The notes under the pieces were generated by a model. The model searched no databases. It was not told where the DNA came from and saw only the letters and a program-made list of their open reading frames with translations. A stretch of 64,000 nucleotides of DNA from Chamaecrista fasciculata. Its lineage: Eukaryota > Streptophyta > Magnoliopsida > Fabales > Fabaceae. Position numbers and translations under genes: made by a program. Shown piece by piece: positions 17,991 through 30,330 of the stretch (position 1 is its first letter; every line of letters starts with the position of its first letter). The DNA is taken from contig QANZ01055970.1 in NCBI GenBank assembly GCA_003254925.1, positions 23,849 through 87,848 of the forward strand, given 5' to 3'.

Positions 17991-20900
17991 TCATCGAGTA
18001 GTAAATAAGCCAACCAAGTACTGTGTTTTTGTTTCAAGTGATGCTTCCCACTGTAATGACAATAAAACAAGCTGTGATAATGCCCCAACTATCTCTCTCA
18101 TTTCAGGCCTCTCTTTTGGGTCTTCCTTTAAGCATCTCTCTGCTATTTCTGTCATCTGCAACACTTATTCGCTGAGCCACCTATCATCTCATGAAACTAT
18201 ATATATCTATATCTTCAAGCTAATTAATTACCTTGTATACATCCTCCATACGATAGCCACCTTGAAGATTCCGATCAATCTCCTTTTCTAAGACACTCTC
18301 TGGGTCTCTGTCTGCAAATACTTGCTTAACCTGAATGTCACCCCAAAACAAAGCTTAGCCTAGAAAACATCAAAAGGGTTGCTGTTGATGTTGTTGTTTG
18401 GCCGGACAAAACTTAGATGAACTTTAGTTATTGTACAAAAACATCCTTAAATTTTGAAAAGTGATGAAAAATCCCTTAAAACATTTAATCCTGTACAAAT
18501 TCACATTTTTGAAACTTTTTTCCTACTATTAATTACAAAAATAGCTAAATGAATTTTTTTTCAGAGTTTGTTGTTGTTTCGCACAATATGACAAAGAGGG
18601 TGAGTGACTTACAAGTGTAATTAAGGATTTCATCTTGTTGGCCTCTGTATCATCTCGAAACAAAGCACGTTTTCCTGTCACCAGCTCGGATAGAACCACT
18701 CCAAATGCAAACACATCAGTTTTGGGGGTCACCTGAAGCTCCTTCACAGATCTTCACACACAATTCAACAACCTCATAACTCATAAGTAATCCAAATCAA
18801 TTTAGGAAATTAAACCTCTTTTTAAAAGCATTCTTGTGCATAATTTATCAGAGATCTTCATCATATGAGAGTTATAGTTATCTTGTTTTTAAGTTTTCTT
18901 TGCATGATGAGTTGAAGCAGATTATAATGACAGAAGAAATAATACAGATAATATATATAGATATAACCTACTCTGGTGGAAGGTAGCCTGGTGTTCCTAC
19001 AAGCCTGGTTGCTATAAACTCTTCACCATTTGTTCGTTCCACCAGCTTTGCTAGTCCAAAATCTGCTACCTATCAACAATGTCAAGATATAAGCAATGAA
19101 ATTTTAGACTAAAAAAGGCATTTACTAATCCTTCAACTTCAAGGGCATCTTATGAATTTTATGGAATTCATGCATATATGTTAACTTATATTTATTACCT
19201 TAGCTCTTAGCTTCTCATCAAGAAGAATATTACTAGTCTTTACATCGCGGTGGACATATCGCGCTTTCGTATAATCATGTATGTATTCAAGACCTTTTGC
19301 AGTATCTAGAGCAATCTGTACTCTAGCATTCCAGGGAAGAGGCTGATAACCTGTTTCACCACCAGGATTTATATTCTTGATACCCCCCCAACAAAAAAGA
19401 GGGCATATAAATTATAATAGGAAAAACTATATATTCTATTCTTGCCTTTTAGTAATGGATCATGAAGATGGTCACTGAGAGATCCATTTGGAACATACTC
19501 ATACACCAAATAAAGGTTATCCTCTCCACTGGCATATCCCAACAGCTCTACCTACAACAGTAATTATATATATATATATATATATATTTTGTGAATTTAT
19601 CAATCTGTCAAAATATGTAATATTCTGCTAAATATCATTAATTCCTTGGGATATATATATATATATAAATATATATTACTTACAATGTTGATATGATGGA
19701 CCCTACATAAGACCTTGAGTTCTGCATAGAACTCTTTGGATTTATTAGACTTCATCTTCTTTATAGCAACCTCCTGTGTTTTTGTTAGCAGTTGAAATAT
19801 GCATGCTTTAGAGTTTAGATTGTGATTAGCAAAGAGCCAAAGAATATTTAAAAAGAGCTATTACATTATGCCAAATTGTAACAAGTTCACATTTAAAAAA
19901 AATATTTAAGAACCTGATAAAATACTTAAGGAACTCGATTGATTTAATTTTTATCCTTTGCGTACCTTATCGCCTAAAGTTCCAAAGTACACACACCCAT
20001 ACCCACCAGCTCCAATTTTTCTGGTTTCATCAAAGTTATTGGTAGCCTCTTCAATCTCCTCAAGACTAAATATTACTGGTTTTTCTGACTGAAATTGTGT
20101 TTTATCTGCACCAGTTAATGTATACTCAAAATAAGCAACACTATCTCACATTCTTGGAGTAACGTGTAAAACAAATTTCATATGAAAAAACTTGAAGATA
20201 CTGTACCCTGAAGTTGTCCAGAGGATCTGAATTCATAGACTGGTACTGAAATTTTGCATACTACAAGATCTTAAGCTATGTTTGTTACCTTGTTTGTTTT
20301 TTTCAGTATGAAGGGGGATGGAAGATCTTTTAGATGCAGCTTTGGGACTAGGGTTTTCTCTTTTGGATTTTCTCCTGAGAAAGAGAATAAGCATTATGGA
20401 AAATGAAAGCAAAGCCACACCTACTACTGTGCCAATGATTATTTTCAACTTGATACTTCTTTTTCCTGTCAACAAGGGAAAAAATCAGTTTAAGAAGATT
20501 GAATATCTTGATTATGTTATCCCTGCAAATGAAGGTGCATCTGTTTGATTTATATGGATGCAAACTATATCTATGTCAGCTAATTAAAAACTTCACCTGA
20601 TAAGAGAAAATGAGTTAGAATAAATTGATGTAAGAAGCATTTTAGACTTTGGATTGATTGTAAATAGTCTTTTAAAAAGTAGCTAGCTAGGTCTTACAGT
20701 TTTTACACTTTTCTGCTCAACTTTTATCTTACAGTATTGACTTTTCTGTCATCTAAAACGTCCCTTATGTTTAATTGAATAAAAACCGTTGTATTGTGCA
20801 TTCAAATGATAAGCAGCTAGATATTACTTAAGCAAGATGCGAATTCAAGATCTTGTGAATAATGCAGCTATTTGGATTGGAAAACTCTCCCACCAAGTCA

Positions 20901-21763
20901 AATCCAAATTAATTGAAACTCTAGAAACGGAGTGGGCAACTGAAAAACTGAACAACAAATAATGAAAATGATAGAAAAATTGAGACAAATTAAGGAATCA
21001 CCTTTAGGAAGGCGATTTAAGTCTCTGGGAACAAACAACACGAATCCCACATCTATAAATCTTGGATTTTTGGCCAAAAACCAATTTGATATACACTCCT
21101 CGGAATGACCCCTCGGAAGCCGACGGCGCGGACTCCCCCTCGGACCTTTCGGAGGGACTAGTGATATACACTCCTCGGAATGACCCCTCGGAGTTGTCAT
21201 CCANCCATTAACAAATCAGCAATCCCAGCAGGTGTATCATCCAGCTGCACCGTATATGTCACAACAATCAGATCACTCTGATCAGAACACCCACATGGGA
21301 GATATATTCTCAAACTCTCATTCACGTGCAGCACGTGATCATCCACAGCCCACGCTTGGCCACTGTATTTGGCATACGCTATGCTCTGAAAAGTGTCGTC
21401 TTGTTGCACTATGTAAGTTGTTTCATAGAAGTAGCCGTTAAGGTTGGTGCTGTTTCTGCAAGTACAAGGTACATATACGAGGTAGTCCTGCTTGATGTTG
21501 TTGTCACGCGTTATGGGTTCCATCTGGAGGAATTGGTCAACATTGTAGAAGAATGCGATTTGGGATCTTGTGAGGTTTTTGGTTATGTGGTACAGTGAGG
21601 CGTTGCATTTTGGGATGTTGGCAATGCAATTCATAGGTGCTATTTTGTATGTTGCTTTGGTTGGTATTATTATTAGTATTAGTAGTAGTACCAAAAAGAT
21701 CAAGCTTGTTAGAACAGAGAAAAACAGAGAAGAGGAAGAAGAAGAAGAAGAAGAAGATGCCAT
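17991..21763 (-). CDS. LysM receptor-like kinase (LYK3-type), ectodomain broken
   Basis: Eleven exons: 21763-21002 (interrupted), 20465-20289, 20245-20207, 20105-19966, 19773-19684, 19551-19446, 19350-19199, 19069-18972, 18751-18613, 18330-18232, 18155-17991. Exon 1 gives a serine-run signal peptide and LysM ectodomain with the family's CxC pairs (PCTC, residues 99-102; PCGC, 156-159). Exon 2 holds the single membrane span ([20 protein letters not shown]). The kinase is complete and looks active: [11 protein letters not shown] loop, VAIKKM lysine, [20 protein letters not shown]. This family binds chitin-type or lipo-chitooligosaccharide ligands at the plasma membrane; the ligand here is not readable. 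The intron after exon 6 uses a GC donor (AAAAG|GCAAG). At 21204 a single N and a repeated GC-rich stretch cut the third LysM: the frame before it stops at once, and the ectodomain resumes as [18 protein letters not shown]. Confidence 0.9.
21088..21203. repeat. GC-rich direct repeat interrupting the LysM kinase exon 1
   Basis: A 30-bp unit starting gatatacactcctcgg occurs identically at 21088-21117 and 21163-21192 (period 75 bp), ending next to the single N at 21204. Base composition differs from the flanking exon and no LysM coding sense is seen between the two exon parts. Misjoin or small insertion. Confidence 0.75.
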
Positions 21764-23206
21764 AGTTGATCTTTCTTTGTGTTTACTAGTGAGAAACTGA
21801 ATGAAGAGTTAAGTTGTAATTAATTGTAATAAGAGTAGAGTTCTATTTCGGTGAGAATATTCTTGTCTTGTCATGTTGTGATCTTTGCTTGTTCTAAGGA
21901 ACAAAATATAACGGCGTGGGTTGTCCCGATTGGGAAATAGTGTAGGGAGAATAGGAGGGGTCAATTTATCACTCAAATTAAGGTTGATTTAATTTATTAA
22001 TTTTGGGATCAATGTGTGAGATTACTGCTCGATGTTTACGATTAATTGTGAGGCTGTCTGTGACTCTGTTTTGTATGTTTCTCTAAAATTCACGACTCAC
22101 GAGGACGGTAGCTAGCATGTGCCATCTCCGCCGGCAACAAAACGACAAACTGGCACTTTATCGATTCGAATTAAAAAAAGCTTCACATAAATGGTGCTAT
22201 CAGTATCACCGATGGTTCACACTTTATTTTTTTGGTACAAGATAACATAGAAAGTAAAAAATTGTGTGTCTTAAGTTTAGTTTTTGGAAGTTTATTTCAG
22301 TTATAAAAAGATAATCAGATAAAATTCTTGGATAGAAAGACAAGTGACGTGGCATGTGGTTGTTAGTTGTTAATGCCGTCAAGTATATGCTGCTGTAAAA
22401 CTCATGCATGGGCATGGAATCCAGATAGATAATCATTGATGTAATCATTGTTTATGGGGGTTCTTTCTATACACACAATCTTGTTTGAACCAAAAATATA
22501 TCATACTTAAAGAACTCATCAATCTACTCACTTTGTTCTGAATAATAATTTGACATATATATTTTACTATGCAGAATATATAGAAACAAAAAAAACGATT
22601 GCATCATTAAACTCACTCATGTGATCAGTTTTGAAGTTTGAATATTAGCTACTTAATTATAAAAATATTATTAGCTACTTAATTATAAAAATATTCTTTT
22701 CCGAAATTCCATATAATAGTAACAGTTTTTCTGAACAAGAGAAAACTTTTAGGCTAGAGGCTCTATGGTTACGAGCTCTCTTAGCTGACATGAAAGAGAA
22801 AAACAAAAGAAATACAGAAACAATAGTGGAGCATGTCTTCAGCTGAATGTCAACCTCAAATTACTTCAGTATTTTCTCCCAACTCTCCCTTTTCGTAGCA
22901 GTGTAAAAATAGAAAAGAAAAGTTCAATTATGCCAAATTGACATTCCTTTTAATAGAAAAAGAGAAAAGAAGAAAAAAAAAAACGAATTTTGAAAAAAGA
23001 AAAGCTGGCTTTAACTCTAATTAGCCCATGCCTCTCACTCCCTCTCCTTTAACATATATATACATTCCTACGAGTCCCTCACCTCATTTACATTCTGCAA
23101 TTATATATGTAAATAAACAAAACTAAAAACCAAAAAGCAGCCTATCTTTATAAACTATACACTTGTAAAACTCCATTGAAATAAAAACACTGGAGTTTGT
23201 ACTTGT
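21764..23206. other. Divergent intergenic region, LysM kinase and peroxidase promoters
   Basis: Shared 1.4-kb upstream region of two divergent genes. AT-rich, with a duplicated 28-bp stretch (tattagctacttaattataaa near 22646 and 22670). No gene seen. Confidence 0.6.
23055..23062 (+). promoter_or_regulatory. Likely TATA box of the peroxidase gene
   Basis: tatatata in aacatatatatacattcc after a CT-rich stretch, about 150 bp before the start codon. Confidence 0.45.
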
Positions 23207-24524
23207 ATGATAAATATGTCGAAGATTATTTTGCTTTTTCTAGTACACCTCATTATTCCTTGCTTCGCAAAACAAATCGAGCAGGAGCCAGGTAACATAA
23301 ATCCAAATCTTGTCCAAGATTATACAGACCAGCTGCCTCAATTTACTGCCGGCGGAGAGCAGGCTGTCGCCGGCGGAGAACAGGTTGTCGCCGGTGGAGA
23401 GCAGGCTGTTGCAGGCGGCGGAGAACAGGCTGTCGCCGGTGGAGAGCAGGCTGTTGCAGGCGGCGGAAAGCAGGCTGTTGGCGGAGGAGTAGCACAGAAA
23501 AGAAAGACGACACTTAAGATAGGATACTACAACAACACTTGTCCATGGGCTGAAAAGATTGTGGCCACTGAAGTTAACAACCTTTTCAAGACCAATCCAC
23601 CTGTGATTGCAAACTTCATTCGTCTTCTGTTCCACGACTGCTTTGTTAACGTAAGCTTCTTGATTTTCTTCTTCCCAAGAAAGTAATATATATTAATTAA
23701 AATGGTAATGATTAAATTAAACGAAACAGGGATGCGACGCGTCGTTGTTGTTGGACACAGCGGCAACTGGGGACGACGTAGAGAAAAGCTCAAGAGTGAA
23801 CGGCGAGCTGTTGCATGGATCGGAATTCATCGACGACATAAAAATGAAGCTAGAGGAATCATGTCCAGGAATAGTGTCATGCTCGGACATTATGGCATTC
23901 GCCGCCATGGAATCCATGGCACTCGGTGGTGTTCCCCGTCGTCCCTTTCTCGGTGGTCGGAGAGACGGCACCGTCTCCCTTGCTTCCAACATAGACATTA
24001 TGCGAAACCTGCCTCTCCCGGAGTGGACCCCTGACCAAATAATCGAACTATTTGGAAAGAAAGGCTTCACCATTGAAGAAATGGTGGTTCTGATGGGAGG
24101 CCACTCTCTTGGGGTGGCTCACTGTAATGTCTTCGCTGACAGACTTTACGCGTATACCGCCGGAGTCGCCGCCGGAGCTGACCCTCTGCTCGGCCCGCAG
24201 GTGGTGAATGAACTCACAAAAGTGTGCAAGCCACCAGGCACACCGGAAGCAAGAGCCAATCCAGTGGTGAGTTTCGATGAGACACCTTTGGTGATAGACA
24301 ATCTCTTCTTCAAGAATATGATGGAGCAAAAGAAGGCCTTGCTTGCTTCGGATCAACATTTGTACAGTGATCCCAGGACTGCTCCCATTGTGCAACGAAT
24401 AGCTCAGGATAATGCATGGTTTCAGAACATGTTCGCTGATATGATCGTTAAATTGTCTTCTTTGGATGTCATTGTGGGCAAGAGGAGAGGAGAGGTAAGG
24501 AAGACTTGTAGGTCTACCAATTAA
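23207..24524 (+). CDS. Class III (secretory) peroxidase with N-terminal repeat
   Basis: Two exons, 23207-23650 and 23730-24524, give 412 aa; a second ATG at 23216 is an equally possible start. Residues 1-21 form a signal peptide ending PCFA. Residues 48-94 are six 7-8 residue repeats (AGGEQAV and variants), not usual between signal and mature domain; class III enzymes are usually about 320-350 aa. The catalytic part is complete: distal Arg139 and His143 in RLLFHDCFVNGCDASLLLD, proximal His273 in MGGHSLGVAHC, and eight cysteines placed as in the family. Such enzymes are haem peroxidases of the wall/apoplast acting in lignin, suberin or H2O2 metabolism; substrate is not readable. A single intron at the conserved first position remains, whereas three are common. 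It converges on PHS1 with 362 bp between stops. Confidence 0.93.
23348..23488 (+). repeat. Coding tandem repeat in the peroxidase
   Basis: Six imperfect in-frame units of 21 or 24 bp (gccggcggagagcaggctgt and variants) encoding AGGEQAV, AGGEQVV, AGGEQAV, AGGGEQAV, AGGEQAV, AGGGKQAV. Unit lengths stay multiples of three, so the frame is preserved. Confidence 0.9.
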
Positions 24525-24886
24525 TTTGATTTCCCTACGTGCCATGACCTCAACTGAAATCACTGCCACCTGCTATGGGTTTTAATAATCTTATATAAGC
24601 AATTCGTTTATCCGGCCATAAGCATTTCTTTTTAGTCACATACAAGAGTTTTCCATATATCCGATCCGTTATTAATTATAGACTCGATTGTAATGTCTTC
24701 ATTCATGCAAGAGAATTGTCATTTTTTTGCTCTCATTAAAGCAATGTCAAGCAGCTTGATACCGCTATGAGGGGACAAAAAGAAAAAAGGAGTGGGGAAG
24801 GGGGAAAAGAAAAGTCTTGTGCATTGAGTTGAATGTGAGATGACAAACTGCTTGGAGTTGGTTCATTCTGAGAAAGCCTTGGAAAA
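24525..24886. other. Short region between convergent genes
   Basis: 3' flanks of the peroxidase (+) and PHS1 (-). Nothing else recognised. Confidence 0.6.
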
Positions 24887-27804
24887 TTACAACGACATAT
24901 CGCCTCCTATTTCACATATAACTTTCTCCACTTTGGCCAACATATCTAACAAGGACAAAAACCGTATAAGTTGAGAAAAAAAAAGTTAATGTTCAGTAGA
25001 AATATTAACCAAAGAATTATAGCATAGCTTGAAGCCATAAAGAGCATAGTGATTAACACTCGCAAAACAGATAAGATTATGTGTGACATGAATATGCTCA
25101 AATTCAAGCCAAAAAATAATTAGTGCACTTTTTCACTCAAGTAAATTACTTATGTGTTGGGAAAATGTTAAAGGATTAGGGAACGAAATTCTTAAATCAT
25201 GCTTTACATATTTAAAAGACGAAAGGAATGAGCATGAGAGGTAAACTACCTTGGAAGGTGGAGTCTTCCATATACTTCTGCAACAAATTAAAGAAAATAG
25301 ATGTTAATAGTATAATGGTCTGTGCTATACACTATAGCAGAACAAATGTCATATTAGAGAAATCCTACCAAATACATCAATTACGTAATAAAATCTTTGC
25401 TAGTAGCAGTATATGGTTACCACTATTTGGGACTTCAGATCAATTTCTTCCTTGGGCACAGTTTCTTTAGCTGCAACAAATAATTTTAGTCACATAAACA
25501 CTTGTGATCTGAAAACAGAACAGGTCTTCAAGTTACCAAAGAAATGTACCCTGATCGATCTCTGAACAGTCCATCAGTAATGAGGTGAAACTGGGAGGCA
25601 AGGCCGAGAATACGCTTTCAAAGTTACGAGCAGCATTGGTTTCCTTTTCTTGGCTACCTGAATGTCGCTCTCCTTCATTCTTCAAGCTTGGGGGCATGAA
25701 CGGGATGTATGTGTCAAGAGGTGTCATTATGCTCAGCTCCTCACAAGCCCTACTTATGCAGAGAGCGTCAGTTTATATTCTCTACAGATACTTTAATATT
25801 CACGAGAAACATAGCTCTTCTGGAAAGAAGCAAAAAGGGAACAAAAAACAACGAAGAGAAATATTGTGATATTCATAAATGGACGAAATGAAGGGAGATA
25901 CGAAAATTAATTTATTAAGCATATTATGAAGAAGTGATTACTCAATCCTCCACGTTCCATCAACTTTAACCTACACCAGTCGCTCAAAACTCTTTACCTG
26001 TGGGAGTGCTTGTTTGATGACATAAACTCAGACTGTGATGAAATTTCAGATCCAAAATCAGTAGTTATAGGTTCTGGTCCCTTCGTATCTTTCAGGATAT
26101 CCTGGAAAAGGAACAAAATATAAATATTTGGAAGGAAAAGATGTCATTACAAGCCATAACCTCGGCCCTCGTTCCTTGTCTTTTTTGGTCATGCAGATAT
26201 TATGATCAGTGATCACCATTAGGGGGTTCACCTTCAAATTATTTATAAATGACTGTGCTTCGTAGATTGATGGAAACCGGAGACCAAACTTCTGGATCTG
26301 CCGGAAAGCAAAATAACAAAGTCAAGTTGCAATACCGCATAATAATCTGACGCAGAGCCTCTGTAAACGAAGGCGCGTAACAACAAAGTCTACAGGTGTA
26401 AGGTGAGTAATGTGCATAACCGAATTTCTTGATACTCTGGTGAAAACAGTCCTGTTACAGCCTCGCATCTTAGATAAATGTCAAAATTATCAGCTACTTG
26501 CGTGAAGATGTTGGCTTTTAGTTATTTACAATTACACATGCCTTTGTGCAGTTAAGATGCAAACTTATTCAACATCTATTAGACTATTATTTAATGTTAA
26601 CGCATGCAAACATAATATTGATGTAGCTAAAAGATATAATGGAGGTCCCTGCATATATCACTTAAATTTGTGCATGCTAAAGTGCGAGAAAGAGATGAAG
26701 AGGAGATACTTAACAAGGAAAAACTTACCACGCCCACGGAATCTCTGTAGCTAACTAGTACAGTTTTGATGCCCCTAGCCGGAAATCCAGTTGCGCATGA
26801 TACCTGGGGCCAGGAAAAATGCAGCTTTGAAACATAGTGCTCTTCCTGTCAAACATCATAGAATAATTCTTTAGTGAATAAGGTGCTGGGAAGGAAATGG
26901 AAATAACTGACAGCGGAGCACTAAGACCAAGTCTCTTAATGTTCCAAATAGGAGCAGCTCTGTCTATATGCTCAAACCTAACTAAGGACTTTGCTACACA
27001 AACAAACGCATCCACGAAATTACAGAACAATATGTAATCAGTACAAATTTTGAGTGATAACTAAAACTGTTTATGTCGGCATTCAGATAAGTAACTACAA
27101 ACTTTAAACAAATCATCCCGAGAAAAGTCCAGTAAGTAGAAGATAAATCAAACATAGTTCGAAGAAAATTTCCATCGACAATGAATATTATCCCAACCTC
27201 TACAGTCCCAAGGGTTTCTCGTATTCAATTAATTTATTCACAACAAATTGCATGAAGAATTCACTTAAACTATCTAAGAGACAACCATCATAATTACAGT
27301 TCTTAAACCTACAAAACTGTGATTTGACATATTTGAAAAATTTCGGCGTGAACGCGCCACCACGATCAGCTACCATTAAAATGACACTGGACGTTTTCGA
27401 AGTTAATCATCAGTTTCCTCAAATTGGAATTAAAAAATCGTTCGAGAAAAGCACAAACTAGAAAAATGTCAATCAGATCAAAGAAAATGAACAGCATGAA
27501 GCAGATCAAAGAATGAAGGACTCACGAGGACTCTGCCGTTAGAGCAGATGGTAATAATGGCATTGGAGTTAGAGAAATCGTGGACGAGGAGGCGGAGGAG
27601 AGCAATGGAAGATGAAGAGATCCAATTGCCTCGGGGACGACGATTCCGGAGGCGAAGAGGAAGAGGAACAAGATCGGAGCAAGAAGAGGTGGTTTCCACA
27701 GGATAGGCGAAGAAGCGAGCGAAGTTGATCTCCCATCCCTCTCTGACGGTGGTCACCGAATTCTCAACGCCATTGCTTGGTACCAGCGCGAGCGAACCCG
27801 CCAT
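24887..27804 (-). CDS. PHS1: POOR HOMOLOGOUS SYNAPSIS 1 protein
   Basis: Eight exons: 27804-27526, 26845-26729, 26297-26232, 26101-25998, 25749-25550, 25470-25421, 25277-25250, 24945-24887, giving 300 aa with all phases closed and GT-AG borders. I recognise plant PHS1 from GWEINFARFFAYP near residue 23, HFSWPQVSCATGFPARG, VLVSYRDSVG, KFGLRFPSIYEAQSFINNL and the C-terminus MLAKVEKVICEIGGDMSL. In maize and Arabidopsis PHS1 is needed for meiotic homologue pairing and synapsis, and for bringing the recombination protein RAD50 into the nucleus. The small terminal exons (28 and 59 bp) were found by frame and family match. Recognition is by memory of the family, without alignment; the nearby AP-1 mu gene matches the Arabidopsis neighbourhood and supports it. 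Confidence 0.85.
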
Positions 27805-30330
27805 TTTTCTCTTTTCAGATGCTTGACGATTAGCTAAATGGCTACACCTTTTTGAACTTTTTGAATTTAGGTGCGAAAGGAATGAACAAGCGTTGTGTTT
27901 TAGATGCTAGCTTTCTATTGTTTTGTTCAAATAATAAATAATTATTTTCGTTTTATATTTTAAATTAACAACAAAAAAATAAATGTTAAACAAATTTCGA
28001 AAAAAAAAATATACTTTAATATTTTGTTTCAATGGTAGAAAATAATATATTAAAATTAGACCTCATTTGTTAACGGTTTCAACTGATGTTTTAAAAAAAT
28101 TGTATGTACTCTAATTTTAATACAGTATTTTCTACCTCATTAGCACATCTTTTCCTGAAGAATATAATGTAATTAACTGATTAAAACTTAGGAGACCCCC
28201 AAATATATCCTAACTCTAATAATACATCCATGCATTGGAGTCTGGAGATCAAAGCTATTTCTGCCTCTCGATTGTCTCTTACATCTTCTACGTACGTTGC
28301 CATATATTGAAGCAATTAAGAATGCTTGGTGAAGCACATGGCCAAAATTTAATACAACATATATATTTATGTATAGGTCTGAATTAATGTTACCATTTAC
28401 TATGACACAATCATGTGTAATTCCATGTTCTTGTTTTCCATGAGATCTGTTCTTGGGATCTATATCCTCCTATTATTAACTCTGATCTTTCAATTCCTTA
28501 GCTTGTTGACTTAACTATATATGATCCAAACTAGAGTTGACTTTAATTTTCCATTCATATTTTGATCACTGAAACTTCTATAGTTGACTTTAAAAACTTC
28601 TCACTGATAATATATAACAGTTGCAACAGCTAGCTAACCTCTGATTTTGGGTTAATTAATTAACTAATTAATAATCGATTCTCATGTACCTTTGAAAAAA
28701 AAAGACAGAAGTAACCCGTTGTTTATACTTCATAATCAACCATTACTTTTTGTTTTAAACAGTTGATCGAGTGTGTAAGAGTGTTAAATGGAAAAAAGTT
28801 GTGAGAATATCCATATATCCAACCTAATTCTTGCCCAACGTTTCTGTTATTTCCATATTTCTTTTTTGATTCAAAGGTCTAGAATAAAAATCAAAAGCTT
28901 TAGGGGAAATTCTCTTAATTGAACTTCTACCTATCTATTCTTTCAAGAGTCTAAATAATCAACAAGTGTTTGGTTGAAATTACAAGCATATTTCATTTTC
29001 TTCGTAGACAAGGTCTTAGATTCCTGTAAATACTCTTGTTGAAAGAGCTCTTTATCCCCATTATAAAACTTTTTCAAACATAGTATTAGTTTTTGCTTAG
29101 ATTATAATCGAATGAGTGAAGAATACCTCATGGTGATAAAAAAAAGAAAAAGCCTAAGAAATTCATATTAAGAGACTCTAGGATCAATAAAATGTATGTA
29201 TGAACCATATTCATAAATAGCATCTCTCTTGGAACATTCCCATAACCGGAAATTTACGTATAGTAGAATCACTTTATGAAAGAAAGAGAGATGCAAAACA
29301 GAGAAAGACGGAAATAACAAACAATCTATGATATAGTTATGTAACACTTGCAGATCCAAAACTAGCTTCAAGTCTCAGTGAGAATAATAATAATAATAAT
29401 AATAAATAATAGGATGGAAGAGTTGGAAATAACGTGGTATTAAATATGAGAGGAAATTAATGAAGATCCGCTCTCGCCTGCGACGCACACGGATGTTTAG
29501 ATACATACATATATATACATATACATACAGCTTCACTTTCCACCGCCATCGATGTTTGGTTGAGCACGCAAGTGATAATACAAACTTCAAAATCCAAAGC
29601 AACCCAAATTACATATTTATTAATCAACAACCCTTTCTCTATTCATATTTTGCTTTTAAATTATCTCTGTTCACGCGCTTCTGCTCCTTTTAAGAAACAT
29701 AAGTGCCAGTGCTACTCAAGGAAATTTATTTNCACATGTCATCATGACCGTACAACTGACGACCGACTCACTCATATACGGCGACCGCCCCACAAACCCA
29801 GAAAACCCCAAACGTCACCATCGGAGGGTATGAACTCGATGAACACCCACCCTAGAAAACCCAGAAAACCCAGAAAACCCAGTAACTCATCCCTACCCAC
29901 ACCCATTTTTCGCTGCCTCTCACTCACAAACTCACACCCTACAGCGAATGACCGCCACTCTTTTCAGACAAACCACCCATTTCCGCCGTCACCCACAACG
30001 GCCTCACCAACAATCAGAAACGAAAACGCATATTGCCTTAAAAAACAAACCCTAACCCAGCAAACACATTCCAGAATCGACAGAAAAGACTCACCACAAA
30101 GTTTTTCGCTCGAACGATTCACTTCCACGGTCACTTCCCTCCGTTTTCCGGCGACGGTTCTGCAACTCCGGCGGGTGAACTCTTCGGTTTCCTCTCTTCT
30201 CTCTCCTCAAAACGCTGAAATGGGTCAAAGTGCAAAAGACACAGCCTTTGGCCCTTTTATACCCTTGCGAGCGCGGCATACGAGGCGTTTTTTGTTTTTC
30301 ATATTTCTGCCTCCCAGGTAGCGACACGTG
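27805..30330. other. Intergenic region with a GC-rich, CCCAGAAAA-repeat stretch
   Basis: 27805-29700 is AT-rich with no gene. From about 29740 (just after a single N at 29732) composition turns GC-rich and carries short agaaaaccc tandem repeats (29795-29882). A long open frame crosses the N but has no family resemblance; the stretch probably belongs to the retroelement DNA that follows. Confidence 0.5.

Noticed and set aside
20898..21200. Minus-strand open frame of 100 codons
   Set aside because: Only its part 21002-21092 is real coding (LysM kinase exon 1); the rest is intron and the foreign repeat.
23240..23635. Antisense open frame over the peroxidase repeat
   Set aside because: Shadow of the in-frame tandem repeat; the plus frame has family similarity, signal peptide and splice sites.
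29560..30321. Long open frame (253 codons) across an N
   Set aside because: Low-complexity Pro/Arg/Thr product without family similarity, bridging an N, within repeat-like GC-rich DNA.
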